A stretch of DNA of 64,000 nt, taken from positions 3,182,669 through 3,246,668 of the forward strand of contig NC_081550.1 in NCBI RefSeq assembly GCF_901000735.1, written 5' to 3'. The position numbers and the translations under genes were made by a program. Of this stretch, positions 34,864-47,718 are shown one piece after another (the stretch's first letter is position 1; every line of letters starts with the position of its first letter). Origin of the DNA: Corylus avellana (taxonomy: Eukaryota; Streptophyta; Magnoliopsida; Fagales; Betulaceae). The notes under the pieces are model-generated. The model made no database searches, was not told the DNA's origin, and was given only the letters and a program-made list of their open reading frames with translations.

Positions 34864-35560
34864 AAGTGGCGGAGCCAGGAAACTTGTTATTGAAGGGCCG
34901 GACTAAAAATATTATAAACACAATTTAAATAAAAAATGAAGTAATTTATATCACAAAAAAATATATTTATAAAAGATCATAAATATGTTCTAAAATTGAT
35001 ATATGAACAACATATATAACATGTTAATACTAGTACCCAAAAAAAAAAAAAATTACAAAAAGTATCTAAAAGGAAAATGCTATGTGTTTTCCTGATCTTA
35101 GGTGGATATTATTTTCTAAATAGAAAAAAAAATAAAAAAAAATTAAATTAAATTAAAAAAAAATTAAAAAATTAACCCTTTTTTCTCTCATCCGATTTTT
35201 AGAAAATAGTATATATTTACCTAGAATCAGGAGAAAACCTAGCATTTTCCTATTTAAAATTACAGTTGCACTCTTTTAGAGAAACAAAATCATAAAGTAT
35301 CGAATATGAATAAAAGATCTTCACAATTTTCCTTTCAATATATATATATATACGCAACTAAATTATTTGTAAAAAGTTCATTCTTTATTTTGTTTCGAAA
35401 TTTTTAATTTTAAAAACTTTCATAGTTGAAAAATGAAGTCAAAGTATCTAGGGGTCATTAGCCCTTCCAATTTAAAAGTTTTCTAAGAGTAAGTTTTTTT
35501 TTTTTACAACTTTTGAAGGGCCATAGCCCCTTCAGTTTCTCAAGTAGATCCGAGACTGTA
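34864..35560. mobile_element. MITE family F (right copy)
   Basis: Collinear equivalent of 30971-31648, with a slightly expanded A/T tract near 35125-35170. Confidence 0.5.
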
Positions 35561-37572
35561 ATTAATAATTCTAAAAATGTATTTGTTTTAGACAAATGGC
35601 TTTGATTTAATCAAAGAGCTGCTTTAAAAATGATGGGTTTTGGGAGTATTTGGTGGATTTAAGCTTGTGTTTTTGGCCTTTTGGTCTAGGTATTTAGGTA
35701 ATGCCTCTTGGTTAAGGTCATGAGCTTTTCCAAGAGTTATTAAAATGCAAGATTTATATACGTAACTAGTTTTAACCAAGAGACATGAATGTGCGTGAAT
35801 TGGTAAGAAAGTGACCAATAATCAGGATACATGGAACCCTCCTATGGGCCTAGTTTTTCTTCTTAAAGTTGTACTAACTTTGGGCCTCACAAGTATAGGC
35901 CCAATGAGCATTGGCCCAACTCTAATTTGGTCCCTTCTTGGTACTTAAGATCATTCGCATCGAGTTAGCTAAAAGCTATTTTAGATAGCCTTATGGCTAA
36001 GGGCATGTTTGAGTGTGTGTTTAACTCTTAAAAAGTTTGTTTGAAAAAATAAAAATTAAAAGCATTTTTAAGAGTCAAAAAAGCTTAAAAAAATAGTCGA
36101 AATGCACTTTTGGCAAAAGTTTCTGCACTTTTTGACTTAGAGCCTGTTTAGGATTGCGTTTGAGAGGCTTAAAAGTGCTTTTAACTCTCAAAAAGCTCGT
36201 TTGAAGAAAAAAATATTCGTTTAGTAAAAAAATTAAAAGCGATTTTAAGGGTTCAAAAAGCCTAAAAATGGACAAAATGCACTTTTGACAAAAGCTTAAA
36301 AATGAAGCTTTTGCCCAAAAACTCTTTTTTACTTAAAAACTCTATTTTTTAAATGTAATCCCAAATAAACTCTTAAAAACTCTATTTCTCAAACACAATC
36401 TTAAATAAAATCTAAATCTGATAAAAGATCTTATGCATCTGACTCAACATTTTAGAACCACAAAAAAAAACAAAAAAGAGAAGCTGTGAATTACTCAATT
36501 AGGCTTGGGCTGGGTTCTTTTCTTTTAGGTTATAGGCTACCCCTATCTTCTTTCTATTTGTGTTAGGGCTATCCGATTATGGGCCACCAAGATTGGAAGC
36601 CCTGCAGCCATTGCTTGGACTAGAACTCTAGCCTGTTAATTTCTCTACGTCTCAGCCCAGATTCATGTTAGTGCTTCTACTTCTGGGCTTAATATAATCA
36701 TAATGAGGAAATAAAAGAATCTAATTAATACCTTTACAATTTTATTTCGATTCTTGAGCTTATTATCTTAATATCCATCATCTTTCTTTCTTTTTTTTTT
36801 CTTTTTTTTCAACAAAATCGATCATGTTTCTTAATTATAAGGTTACCGTTAATTCGAGTCATATGGAAGTACAAGAATAAAAGCCTAATGCAAACCCCTA
36901 TAAATGCTCTGTTCACAAGCAGTGTGATGTATGAAAATTAACATGGCAACGTTGTAGACAGAGGGAACCATCATATTAAGGAAGACAAGTTATTTTTTTG
37001 CATTGAGCTGGATGACAACAGTTGACCTGCTGGGCTGTGGGAAACAAACAAGCGGCTACACGTTATGTGTCAGATAATTGTATAGCTTAGGCTGTACAGG
37101 CTATGGAAAATAGCTAGGAAGGGCCCCAACCTTTGCTGCAGCCTGCATAGAAACAAACAAGGGCATGTTTGGTTGGTGAGTAAACCATTCTTCTTTTTCA
37201 GAAAAGTCAATTTCTTTTTCTTCACGTAACATATTAAATGTTTTTTCGCCCTTTTATCCAACCTCTCCACCAATCACTATCAGCTATGAGAGCAACCATA
37301 TGTAGGTACAGCAGCAGGGGAGCCGACCTAATGGTTTAGAGTAGGAGGGACCATTCTATGCCCAAGTACACCCCAATCTGATCTCTTGCCTCACCTCAAA
37401 CCACACATATAATTATTATCTTAAAACATCCTTCTTTTGCCATCAAAATTTACTTCTTTAGCATTTAGTAGTTTTTTTTTTTCCCTAATGTTTTGCATAA
37501 AAAATAGTTTGGATCATCTTATTTGTTTTGGGTTGTTATTTTTGTTATATATATATATATATATATATATGA

Positions 37573-37691
37573 GTGGTGATATAGAGTACACCAATATGAG
37601 TGAACAGTATTCACATTGGTGTACTTTATAATATTATTTTTTATCAAAAAGTACACCAGCGTGGTCACGCTGATGTACTCTATATCACCAC
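37573..37691. mobile_element. 119-bp hairpin MITE (family E), right copy
   Basis: Same element as 33659-33777, with a few substitutions inside the arms (for example ACCAATATGAG versus ACCAACGTGAG). The terminal repeats are preserved. Confidence 0.75.
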
Positions 37692-37703
37692 TATATATAG
37701 ATA

Positions 37704-37873
37704 TGAAAAATGTTAGGTATTTTTTTAATATTTTTCTGGTGTTATTCTAATTGTGATGTGACTTTAAAATAATCAATAAATTAAAAGTCAATAATGATAA
37801 TCTCAAATTTAACGATAATTTTAAAAGTCACATCATAATTGAGAGGACACTAAAAAAACACTAAAATAATATG
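37704..37873. mobile_element. MITE family D, complete copy
   Basis: The arms carry AATTGTGATGTGACTTT on the left and AAAAGTCACATCATAATT on the right, with outer AT-rich arms containing TTTAGTGT-like pairs. The left block's copy (33786-33940) is cut by the assembly gap. A relative is at 45845-46015. Confidence 0.6.
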
Positions 37874-38199
37874 TATATATTAGAAGAATGTCAAAAATAA
37901 GAGTTGAAAAGGCCGATATGGGTCACATACCCAAGCCCAAAAGTAGATGGTAGGCTAGGGAGTCATGTGGTGGCCGCTGGCCGACCCTGATGGGCTTCCT
38001 TAAAGCCGGTAAGCTTCCCAATATCACATCATAGGAGCTCCAAAATACTAAAATTAAGATTTTATCTAGGTATACGTGGCAACCCCCAATCCACGTATTT
38101 TTCTGATTAAAAATATATATATATATGGAGGGAAATATAATCCAAGCCAAGTGTGAGGACTTTAAGGAGAATGTAGTGGCACTATTCCTAAAAGTGAAA

Positions 38200-38990
38200 A
38201 AAATTCCCAGATCTGGAACGACCGTCCGTGACAAAACTGTGTTGGGAATAAACCATACAGATCTTGACACGTGGACATATCCCTTCCTCTCCCGCCCCCT
38301 GCCCCAAAACCTTTCCTAGCATAATAGGCCTTTTTGTCTAGGCCTCTCTTTTCGCAGTATTTTAATTTTTGGTCCAAACCCCAACACACCACTCCTCTCC
38401 CATCCCACTGTCACTTTTCAAGCGTCCAATCAACCACGCGCCTTATATTCCGACCCTTTAATGGGTCCCACGCGGAAAACGACACGCGCGTGAGTCCCAC
38501 GAGACGGAACACGAAAGTGCGCCAACAAAAAAGGCACTCTGAAGTGAAAAATCGCGGGTTTTTATTGAGGGCTGGGGTGGTCACGTTTGTAGGGCTCGAG
38601 GAGGCCTCGGCATGTGCGTCACCTAGAGAGAACTAGATCTGCGCTGTAATACAATAACAGGTAAAAGACAAAGAAAGTGAGAGCGTGGGAAATAAAACTT
38701 CCCCACTCTCACACCATAGCGCGTGAAAGCACATATTGATGACTACTTTGTATTTTTATAGTGAGAGCGCCGCTTTTATTTTTATGAAAAAAGGGATGGA
38801 ATGGAAGGGAGGAGGGGAGGAGAGGAGGGGAGAGGAGAGGAGGTGGGGTTTTGTGTTGGTGTTGGGGTTTGGAGGGACTGTAGTTTGTGTATCCTCTGTC
38901 TGTCTCCACTTTCTCACTCCGTTTACTTTTTACTGTGTTCTTTCCTTCTTTCTCTGCCTCGGTAAAGTCATCCCCCATCATCAATAATGC
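38200..38990. other. GC-richer, promoter-like block without a gene
   Basis: It contrasts with the AT-rich surroundings. Features are ACACGTGGACATAT (about 38268), CG-rich boxes such as ACACGCGCGTGAG (about 38482), a small inverted repeat GTGAGAGCGTGGGAA...TTCCCCACTCTCAC (about 38677-38711), a GGGAGGAGAGG purine tract (38800-38845) and CT-rich sequence. The open frames here show no family resemblance. It could be the 5' end of a non-coding transcript or a lost gene's promoter. Confidence 0.35.
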
Positions 38991-41083
38991 TCTGCCAATT
39001 TAATCATGTCTGTGTCTCTCTCTCTCTATCTCTATCTCTCACTCTCACTCTACATATGTAGGTTCTATTTGTATAAGGCTGATCAATTATGTAGAAAAAT
39101 ACGTGTAGTTTGTGTGGGTATTTGGGTTGGGGTCCAAAAAAAACACTGAGAATTTGAATCAATCACCATCTTTTTGGTCCAAACCCACATAAATTAATGA
39201 TAATAATTTAACCTAAGTACGGCGGAGGTTGTTGTTTTTACCTTGCAAGATTTTGGGTGGGGTTAAAGTTATTATTTTTTTTATGTTTTGGTGTTTAAAT
39301 CGCTCTTTGCATATATTTTTTGACCCATTTTTTACTATTTGCTTGTATTTCTCATACAGTAATTTTCTTGTTGAGTTCGAAAACCTACTCATTTTTCAGT
39401 ATTTTAATCCTTATAACATTTTTCTTATTTGCTTAGAAAAAAGAAAAAAAAAAATCTATAAATCAACATATGACATGATGCTTTGTTCCTGTACCAATTG
39501 TTAAGAGCCTAATCATAAATTCAAAAGCTTTAAAACTATTCAACATTGATCTGATTAAACCCGTTAACCGTTAGAATCATAATACAACCATAAAGTAAGA
39601 AATGTACCATAGCAAGGAATGGGAATTATTCTCTGCCATAGTTCGTTTCTAGCAACTCATTTATTCTCGTTAAATTTTATAGTTCGTTTCTATCAACCCT
39701 TCATGACATAAAAATAAAATCATTACATATATCGTGTGTGACGATGCAATAAATCATGCAATCGAGCCCTAGTCGAGATGCCTGTAAAGCAAGAAGACTC
39801 GTTCGATGTACCGATAGGAGATGCCTGAGTCAATGAATGATATTGAGCTTGGAGTGAAGGCGAGCTTTTCACACACAAAGACCTTTTTCATCTCAAAAAG
39901 TAAAATAACAAAAATACCCATAAAATATAACTAATTGATATTCTCTAGTTCAAATTAAGTGGAGATAATTTAGTTTTCTATGACGAGGTAGTAGCATCGT
40001 GTCACTTCTTTCTGCGTTTATTATTGGCATTGGGTGTCCACCCCTTGGCTGCATGATGATCGTTACCTTATATCTTGTCGACAACATAGAGATGATACCA
40101 TAAGGTGACAAGAGGAATGATTCCCTACCACACCTTCTAGTTCGTCTCACCATGGGAGTGGGTCGCGGAGCCATCGGGCCCGTGTGGGTGTCTCTTTCAA
40201 ATCGATGCTTGGTTTCAATGGGCCTCCTATACCTGACCCTATACTCAGGATATTGTTACATCATATTATATAAAGTGCTAATAATGTAACCTAAAAGAAA
40301 TGTCACATGATCGACAACAATATAAAAACTAACAACTTTCATTGTATAGTCCTCAATCAACGTTTAACAATTAATTAATTAGAATATTTAAACAACCCAT
40401 CTTAAGTTTGAAGCATGAACACCCAAAGCATTCGAATTAATTACACAAAGGAATAATAAATAAAATATACAGCTTCAATAGAATATAAAATACACCTTTT
40501 TCTCCTAATATTATTCTCTTTTTTTCTTTTCCTTTCCCCTAAAATGAAAGACAGTAGTCTAGCCTAGCGTCCTAGGAGAATCTAGTCCACCAATCCCATA
40601 GTAAATAAGAAAATACATATTAAAGTCTTCAAATTATATTCCAGAGAAATATATAAACAATTGTGATTATTATATTTTGATCGTCGTGTTGTACGTGGTT
40701 GTTATTATTTATAATAAAATGTTATTTACTCATTGTGTTGACTCCATAATCTATTTAATTGTAGGAAAGTTCAATTAGGCCCTATACCCTGTTAATTAAG
40801 GATTCTAATCCCTATTTTGGCTGGCTTAATAGCTAGAAATTGCCGGTTCTACGATCAATCTATACATAGAATATATGAAAATTGTAAACAAAGAGTTAAA
40901 AATGCTTTTCTTGCATGAGTTTTGAATAGTGAAACAACTTAATATTACATGGTTTGGGACCTTCAATATAAATTACGGTGGATGATATTTGACACAACCC
41001 TCGAACATGATGCAAAATTAACGGATTAAAGTTTAATGTAATAAGATTCATGTCAATTTATTTATTTATTTATTATTATTATT
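38991..41083. other. Intergenic, no gene recognised
   Basis: Contains a CT microsatellite (about 39010-39045). A moderately GC-richer stretch near 39760-40250 may be transposon debris but matches no domain I recognise. The rest is AT-rich. Confidence 0.5.
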
Positions 41084-41191
41084 ATTATTTTTTACATGTC
41101 CGCACAAGAAGGAGAAGGGGGATTCGAACTAGTGACCTTCACTTCATTAGGCGTGGTCCCAGCCGATTAAATTACCTCTTGAGAACAAGAT
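41084..41191 (-). mobile_element. SINE-like element, better preserved copy
   Basis: On the minus strand: AATCGGCTGGGACCACGCC (A-box region), then CACTAGTTCGAATCCCC (B box AGTTCGAATCC), then CTTGTGCGGACATGT and a (TAA)n tail (plus strand TTATTATTATT at about 41062-41090). The tRNA-type B box and simple tail are those of a plant SINE. Relative at 21063-21183. Confidence 0.6.
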
Positions 41192-41203
41192 TCATGTCAA
41201 ATT

Positions 41204-41476
41204 GAATCAACCTGATAATACATGATTAATAAACAAGTCAATCTCAGATCAGTATGTTTTACCCACATGTAATTGAACTTCATAACCAATATAAATTTAA
41301 ATTACATTTCAACTCTATCTACTAATCATTCTATTAAATCGAATCAACTTGGTAATACATGATTAATAAACAGGTCAATCTTGAATCAGCCTATTTAACC
41401 CGCATGCAATTGACCTTCATAACCTGTATAAATTTAAGTTACATTTCAACTTTATCTACTTATCATTCTATTGATA
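41204..41476. repeat. Two tandem copies of a ~137-bp unit
   Basis: GAATCAACCTGATAATACAT (41204) and GAATCAACTTGGTAATACAT (41341) begin two diverged units, and both continue to ACATTTCAACT(C/T)TATCTACT. Related to dispersed sequence near 18180 and 19300. Confidence 0.75.
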
Positions 41477-42542
41477 ATTAATGTCAAAATTAATGAGGAG
41501 GCTTTATCAATTTATTTGTTAGAATATGATATTATGTTCGTTATTGCTATGCGTTTATTTATATGAATGAACTTTATTGGATTGTAATATTATTTTGACT
41601 CGATATTTAGATTATTTTTGGTAATTATGATTTATAGATAATTGGATATTGATTATTAAATTTATTTTCCTGAATCTAATTATGAATATGTATAATTGAT
41701 ATTAAGAGATGAAATTGTACTTTCATTTTACACATGTTTATTGATGTTTATTACACATCAGAAACTACTGCTGGATAGAAGGGTTTAACTTTACTGCTTA
41801 AATATCAAACAAATTAAAACCATATTGCCCATTAGATAATTTTGTTAAAATATTAATTACATTTATAATATCTTATTAGTTTAAAACTTTTTAAATAAAT
41901 AACAATTTAACATATATATATATATAATAAATAACAATTTAACATGAATATATATATATACATCAGAATAAATTGTCTGAGCTCAAGCAATGACTTTACA
42001 GTGTACATTGTATATAAAAGGTTAAATATTACGTAATTAATTTTAATAATTTTTTTTTTTTTTTTTTTAACCACAAACTATTTGAAAGAAAGTAATTTAA
42101 GAAATTATTTCACCACTGCATTCACAAACAAATGTTGTAGACAGCACGTGGAAAGCAGTCATGTCAATAAAAGTGATTGGGGACAAAACCGTGTATTGAA
42201 AATGTGTTTTCAACATGGCATTTGTTTTTATTAAACAATAGTGTCAATCTTTTGACAGTAAAGCACGCTGAGGGGTTTTGTAACAACTTTGGTTCAATGC
42301 ATTAACACCCTCTCATATGCTTATAAAATATATGTAACTCCAAAATATAGATTAAACAACCATTTTTTTCCCATGAAAAAAGTAAATTTGTGTGTGTGTG
42401 TGTGTGGGGGGTGGGGGGTTGTACTAGATCATACAAAGTAGTGTTTACCAGTAAAACTACATGATTAACGACTCAAGAAAAAGTGCTAGTCACATTTGCG
42501 CTATTATCCGAAAATGACTAGTCAATTTGAAATTTCTATAAA

Positions 42543-42712
42543 ATTTAGAGAAATGTTAGGGGTTAATAAATTCTTTATATTTGGCTTATATTCACTTACA
42601 ATCAACCATTGAATTTGTAGACTTATGAAGATCCCACAAATCTACATGATTGATCGTAAAGGAATATGGGCAAAATATAGAAAACTTATTAACCCCGAGC
42701 ATTTCTCTAAAA
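42543..42712. mobile_element. MITE with ~65-bp inverted repeats (family C)
   Basis: TTTAGAGAAATGTTAGGGGT opens the left arm; ACCCCGAGCATTTCTCTAAA closes the right. The arms continue inwards (TTATATTCACTTACAATCAACC with GATTGATCGTAAAGGAATATG). The central loop carries an AGACTTATGAAGATCCCACA segment. Non-coding. Confidence 0.75.
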
Positions 42713-43669
42713 TTTATTATCAAATCAAATTTCACGTATTAACTAGACAACATGAGACTTAGTACCCGTGACTATTTTTACAAACTATCAACTCTGTGTG
42801 AGTTTCTTCTCATCTTCCTAATATGAAACCAAAGTATTATCGTTGTCCAGTCAAACAAATCTCTAAAGACAAAAAAATATGCAAGAGTGACTCATTGGAT
42901 GTATTTGATATGCTAAGTACTCTAAAAGATGTTTTGAGAAAATAGAAATCTACAAAAAAAAATGGTAAATGCATAGGTTATTTATTTGCTACAATGGATT
43001 ACTATTTACAAAGAAGACAGCTTCATTGGGATGGTAACCCGGGCCACATGGTACCATCCTAATTCGATTAGTGAATATACTGTTGGAATAGACGAGAGTT
43101 ATTTCTGGATGATCTTATTAGTAAGGATGTACTGTGCTATCTAAATGATGAAAAAGATCCTTTTTATTTTAAATTTCCTCTATTTTTTTTCGCCAGTACA
43201 TTTAGAAGGGCAAAATTATCTAAATTTTTTCAAGGTGAAAATTTGTGAACAACGCTATCATTCTAAATGCTTTAACTATAAGAAATAGAAGAGAAGTAAA
43301 ATGGAGATGATCTTTTCCATAAATGGCCGATATCCTCAATATAAACTGCTTACTCCTAGCTAGACACACCTAATACGAGCTACCCCTCCTGGGTATATGG
43401 TAGACAATGTTGTCGTGACATGTGTGATGGTCGGCAAACACTCCCCTTTGCATAATCGTCTGTGGTTCTATTATTTATTGTCATGGATACGTAGTTTTCT
43501 GTAATGATTCTTAGAAAGTAAAACATAACATAATATTTTTGTAGCCATTCTCGTAAATATGTTGATAATTTTTCAAAAAGAAGATGGCTTTTTAATGAAA
43601 TAATATATGATGGCACAACACTTTGTCAATAAAACTTGATAGACAGGGTTTAACTAGGACAAAGGATTT
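42713..43669. other. Intergenic, nothing recognised
   Basis: AT-rich, without a supportable gene, RNA or structured repeat. Confidence 0.5.
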
Positions 43670-44340
43670 TTTTTTTTGGTAAGTTAGGCAGTTTTTGGGT
43701 TGGAACAAATTACTGCAATAGCTATTGCATGGCTGGACTAAGAATGGCCCCCCATTGGTGTGAGAATGGCGGTACCTAAAAAGTCACCGAAGGGTTTTTA
43801 GTTGAGGCCGAATACACTCCGATACTTAAGTTAGTATATATGTTTTGGAGTGTAAAAAAATGGCTTGAGTTCTTTAGAAAACTAGCATGTTTAAAGTCCA
43901 AAAGAGAAAGTTCGAGATCAATCGAAAAGTTCACTTCTGAAAAAAGAGAGATACCTATTCTATAGAGTTTCTTAGGCATGTGCTCATAGAGAAAGATAAA
44001 ATGTCGAAATTTACCATATCTTAGGATTTGATGTGTTATCCTATAAAATTTAGGGTTTGTCCCCTTTTTATTATTGTATCCGTATTTGCTAAATCAACCA
44101 ATGGAGCCCATGAAAATAATTTATCACCAACAGGTGTGGCGATAGAAGGAAAGCATAAAATTCCGACCTTACGACTAGCGTCAAAGGGGCCTCGGCGCGC
44201 CAAGTGGAACTCTTTGGGATATCTTATCCCTAACAACATGAATTCAAAATGAATGTCATAAGAACTACATGCATTTTGTCTAAAAATGATAAAATAGTAC
44301 TTTACAAAGGATTTTTTAGTGCATTTTATAATATACAAAG
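43670..44340. other. Probable retroelement debris
   Basis: The sequence GAATACACTCCGATACTTAA with nearby GTTTTTAGTTGAGGCCG resembles stretches common in plant LTRs. A minus-strand frame of 100 codons (44338-44036; YPKEFHLARRGPFDASRKVG) reads protein-like but matches no family I can name. Treated as decayed transposon sequence, not a gene. Confidence 0.3.
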
Positions 44341-45844
44341 ATAAACATCTTATAACTCTTGGCAGACTAACATAACCAAACCTTTTTTTTTTTCGGTATA
44401 TATCGTTACCAAAAAAAAAAAAACATCTTTAAATGAAAAAAACATCTTTTAATTTTATTTTTTATTTTTTTGAATGGTTTTTAATGGGATTCCCTCGCAT
44501 AACATGGACCCACTAGAAAGTATGTTAAAAGCATTAAACCGAAAGGGTGGCAGCCAAAGAGTTAAAAATACAAATAATGTGGGGTTATATAATAATAAAC
44601 AAGATTATGGGTGCAAAAAGGTAGTGGATTGATTGGGCGATTGGAGTGGAGAAATAATTGGAGGGTTGAGATGGAAGAAAAAGATATGGGGCCCTACCGA
44701 GTTGTACGGCTGGTTTGAGACAACACGCCACCTCCGTGAATTTAGGTTTGGCTGTCCCTCTATTATTATGCCCACCTTGAGCTCCGTGCCCTGTCCGTGC
44801 CGTGGTCCTTACACTCTCGCCCTTTTGTTCTCTAATAAATCAACCCTTTTTTTTTCTTTTTTCTTTTTTTTAATTTCTGATCACTTTTTAGATTGCATAT
44901 ATATTTTTTTTAGTAATTTATTTTGTTGCTGCACAACAGAAAGTTCTATCTCTCCTTCTGTGTCACGTGCAAAGAGCTTCTTTATATCTTTTCCCCATTA
45001 AATTATCACCGACCATGGGGATTGTCTCAACAGTTTTTTATTTTTATTTTTATTTTTTTTTTGGCATTGTCTTGACAGGTCACCTTCATGGAAAATCAGG
45101 CCATTGGCAAATTAAATTGTCTTCCTAAACAAGCAGCGTCATATATAACTATATAAGTATCATGTAATTTTTACGTATCTCAATTGTATATGATTTGAGG
45201 GGTCAAAAGAATAGGGCTTGTTTATTTGGACTTAAGAGAGCATTTATAGTCATTTTTATTATTGGTTTCCAACTAATAAAGTAAACAGGATTGGCCGTCA
45301 TCCCTAATTACGACTTTAATTATTTTAAAAAAATAACGTTAAATGAAAAGATAAACACGATTGGATGAATTACCGGCAATTAGACTGACATGGTTGAATA
45401 AAAACAAATGCGACGTTGAAAACACATTTTCAAGACACGGTTTTATCCTTAATCACTTTATTGACATGACTGAATGACTAGTCCACCATGGTTTTATCCT
45501 TAATCCTTAATCACTTTTTTTAAGAATATGATGACTTTTTTTTTTTCTTTTTTTTTTTCATATAAGAAATATGCAATTGCCCAACGTTTTTGTTAAATTA
45601 TTATTATTCATAAACAAAAAATAATAGCAAATACTTAATAATACAAAATCATTTACAAATTGATTTGACATAACATACCAAACAACTTCAAATTCACGCC
45701 AATTGCTACAAGACTATTTGATAGTAAGACGACAAAAGATCAGATTGAAAACATCATAATTCCTGCTTGTTATAATGTCACAAAGTTGAGAAAAGAAACA
45801 TTATTATTATTATTATTATTGATTTAATACTTTAAATTGCAATG
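44341..45844. other. Intergenic, no gene recognised
   Basis: AT-rich with T-runs. A block of more balanced composition near 44600-44830 translates into nothing recognisable. Confidence 0.5.
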
Positions 45845-46015
45845 AGTAATGTTAGAGATCATATTTTTATTCTTCTGAAACTGATGTGACTTTGAAATCA
45901 TTATTAAATTTTAGATGAATCATACTTGAATTTTGATTCAATGATAATTTTAAAAGTCGCACCGACTTTAAGAAGATAAAAAGAGAATAAAAAGATGATT
46001 CTTAGCATCACTTAA
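45845..46015. mobile_element. MITE family D relative
   Basis: The left arm TAATGTTAGAGATCATATTT ... CTGATGTGACTTT and right arm AAAAGTCGCACCGACTTT ... GATGATTCTTAGCATCACTT form an inverted pair. Non-coding. Confidence 0.6.
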
Positions 46016-47680
46016 TTGCAATGTCTCTCTCAATACTATTCAATGAAATGGGCACCGGCCATTTTATAGCATTGAAATCCTTGCAATGAGAGGAGTCCAA
46101 TTTCTCTCAGCTGCCGACAACATGGGACCTAAGATCTTTTGCATTGCATGCCACAAAATCATGTACAAACAACTTGAGCCCTTGCCCTAATTCCTTCTAA
46201 AATCCCATAAAAAGGAAGCAAACAACATCATCACCTCTAACACCAATATATCAATTTAATATATATGCTATTTGAATCCAAACCGGCAAGTTTCAAACGC
46301 CAAAAGACCCTCATCAATGTTGCACGTGCTGTATTATATATATATATCAAAAGGACGTTTCACATCTCCAATGGCCACCACCAAAGTCCCTCTTATTACA
46401 TGCCTCTTGCATTAATCCGCTTGTTGGGGGAATGGAGAGAACACTATAATGTGTTGAACGGAATAATATTTAGTTAATTATGATGAATGAATATTTTTGT
46501 CCTTTCAAAAAAATAAAAAATAAAAAAAAAAACATTTTTACTATAATTAACTGGATATAAATGAATTAGAAAGGAATATGTTTCGTTCATTTAAATAAAG
46601 TCAATTTTTTTATTTGACTATATTTAATTTCCCTCTCACTTTTTCAAAAAATATTTAAAGGCATATACCTAGCCAAATCACTTTAATATTTAGAATTTTG
46701 TTTTGTGTTGGAAAGATATTGACGTCATAATTCTCTCTAGGTTTAGAAAGAAGGTGGATAGCATGAATGTGTAGGTGGGTAGCTTTCCATAAAAGAAAAG
46801 GGGGAAGGGCCGGGGGGATGAATACAAAGGTCGACAAAATTCTCTTAAGACTTTTGGTGATATGATTCCTAATCCTGAATCAGTGACAACCTCAATCCCT
46901 CAAATCTCAAAAGAAACTACTTTAATTGTCAGGGTTAACCCTAAACCCCACTCTAAATCATACATTATTGATTTTTTTTTTTTTTTTTTCCTGTTCTTGT
47001 ACTTGAGACTGCAGAAGATTTTTTATTTTTTTCTAACTCAAATTGCTATACATTTTGAATGTAGATTTTCATTACTTTCTATGTTTTTAGATTGGCTTAT
47101 ATTTACTAATTAATAAGTAATAATAATGGAGTAATTAATTAACCTTTGTCCTCATAATTAATTTAATTAGCAGAATAATCACCAGCTTATTATCTTTCAC
47201 ATCTTTGTAATCATGCTAATTAACATTATATTATGGGATTAATGATGTTGAATTACAATTAATTTATTTTCCAATTTCTTGAGCTGACAGATCCAAGCTG
47301 TTCTTCTAGATCCTCAGTTCTTCACGCACACAGCCTCATTCTAACTTGTAAATGAAGTCCCACTGTCCCACCTTATTTAATAATAACATTAATAGTTGTC
47401 TAATTAAACAAAATAGGAAGTATTAATCATTAATTCCCATTCCCTAGTACTAGTCAAGGGCTGTCTGAATTATTTTTTTTTTTTAAAAAAAAAATTAAGT
47501 CAGATGATGAACCCTAAACTTTAAGTCACTGACAGACAGACACAGTTATTATTTATTGAGCAGTTGCTTGTTGTACGTTGGCTTCTTTGTGGCAGGATGT
47601 GCATAAATCATCAATTTCACTTTCTATCCATTCTTTCCATCCACCATTTTGACATATTCAATCAAACAAAACTCGGAAAA

Positions 47681-47718
<38 letters not shown>

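Larger units (their letters stand above)
34041..37866. repeat. Duplicated ~3.75-kb block, right copy (contig start)
   Basis: Begins immediately after the N run with CTAGCTAGTTTTCACGCTTC, identical to 30202 onwards. It stays collinear with the left copy to where that copy meets the gap. Sequence from about 37870 onward is unique. Confidence 0.95.

Noticed and set aside
39950..40174. 74-codon minus-strand frame starting MAPRPTPMVRRTRR
   Set aside because: Looked protein-like, but no motif recognised, no promoter or splice context, surrounded by repeat-like sequence.
44633..45001. 122-codon plus-strand frame
   Set aside because: Begins at TTG, ends in T-run-encoded Phe/Ser, no family match.
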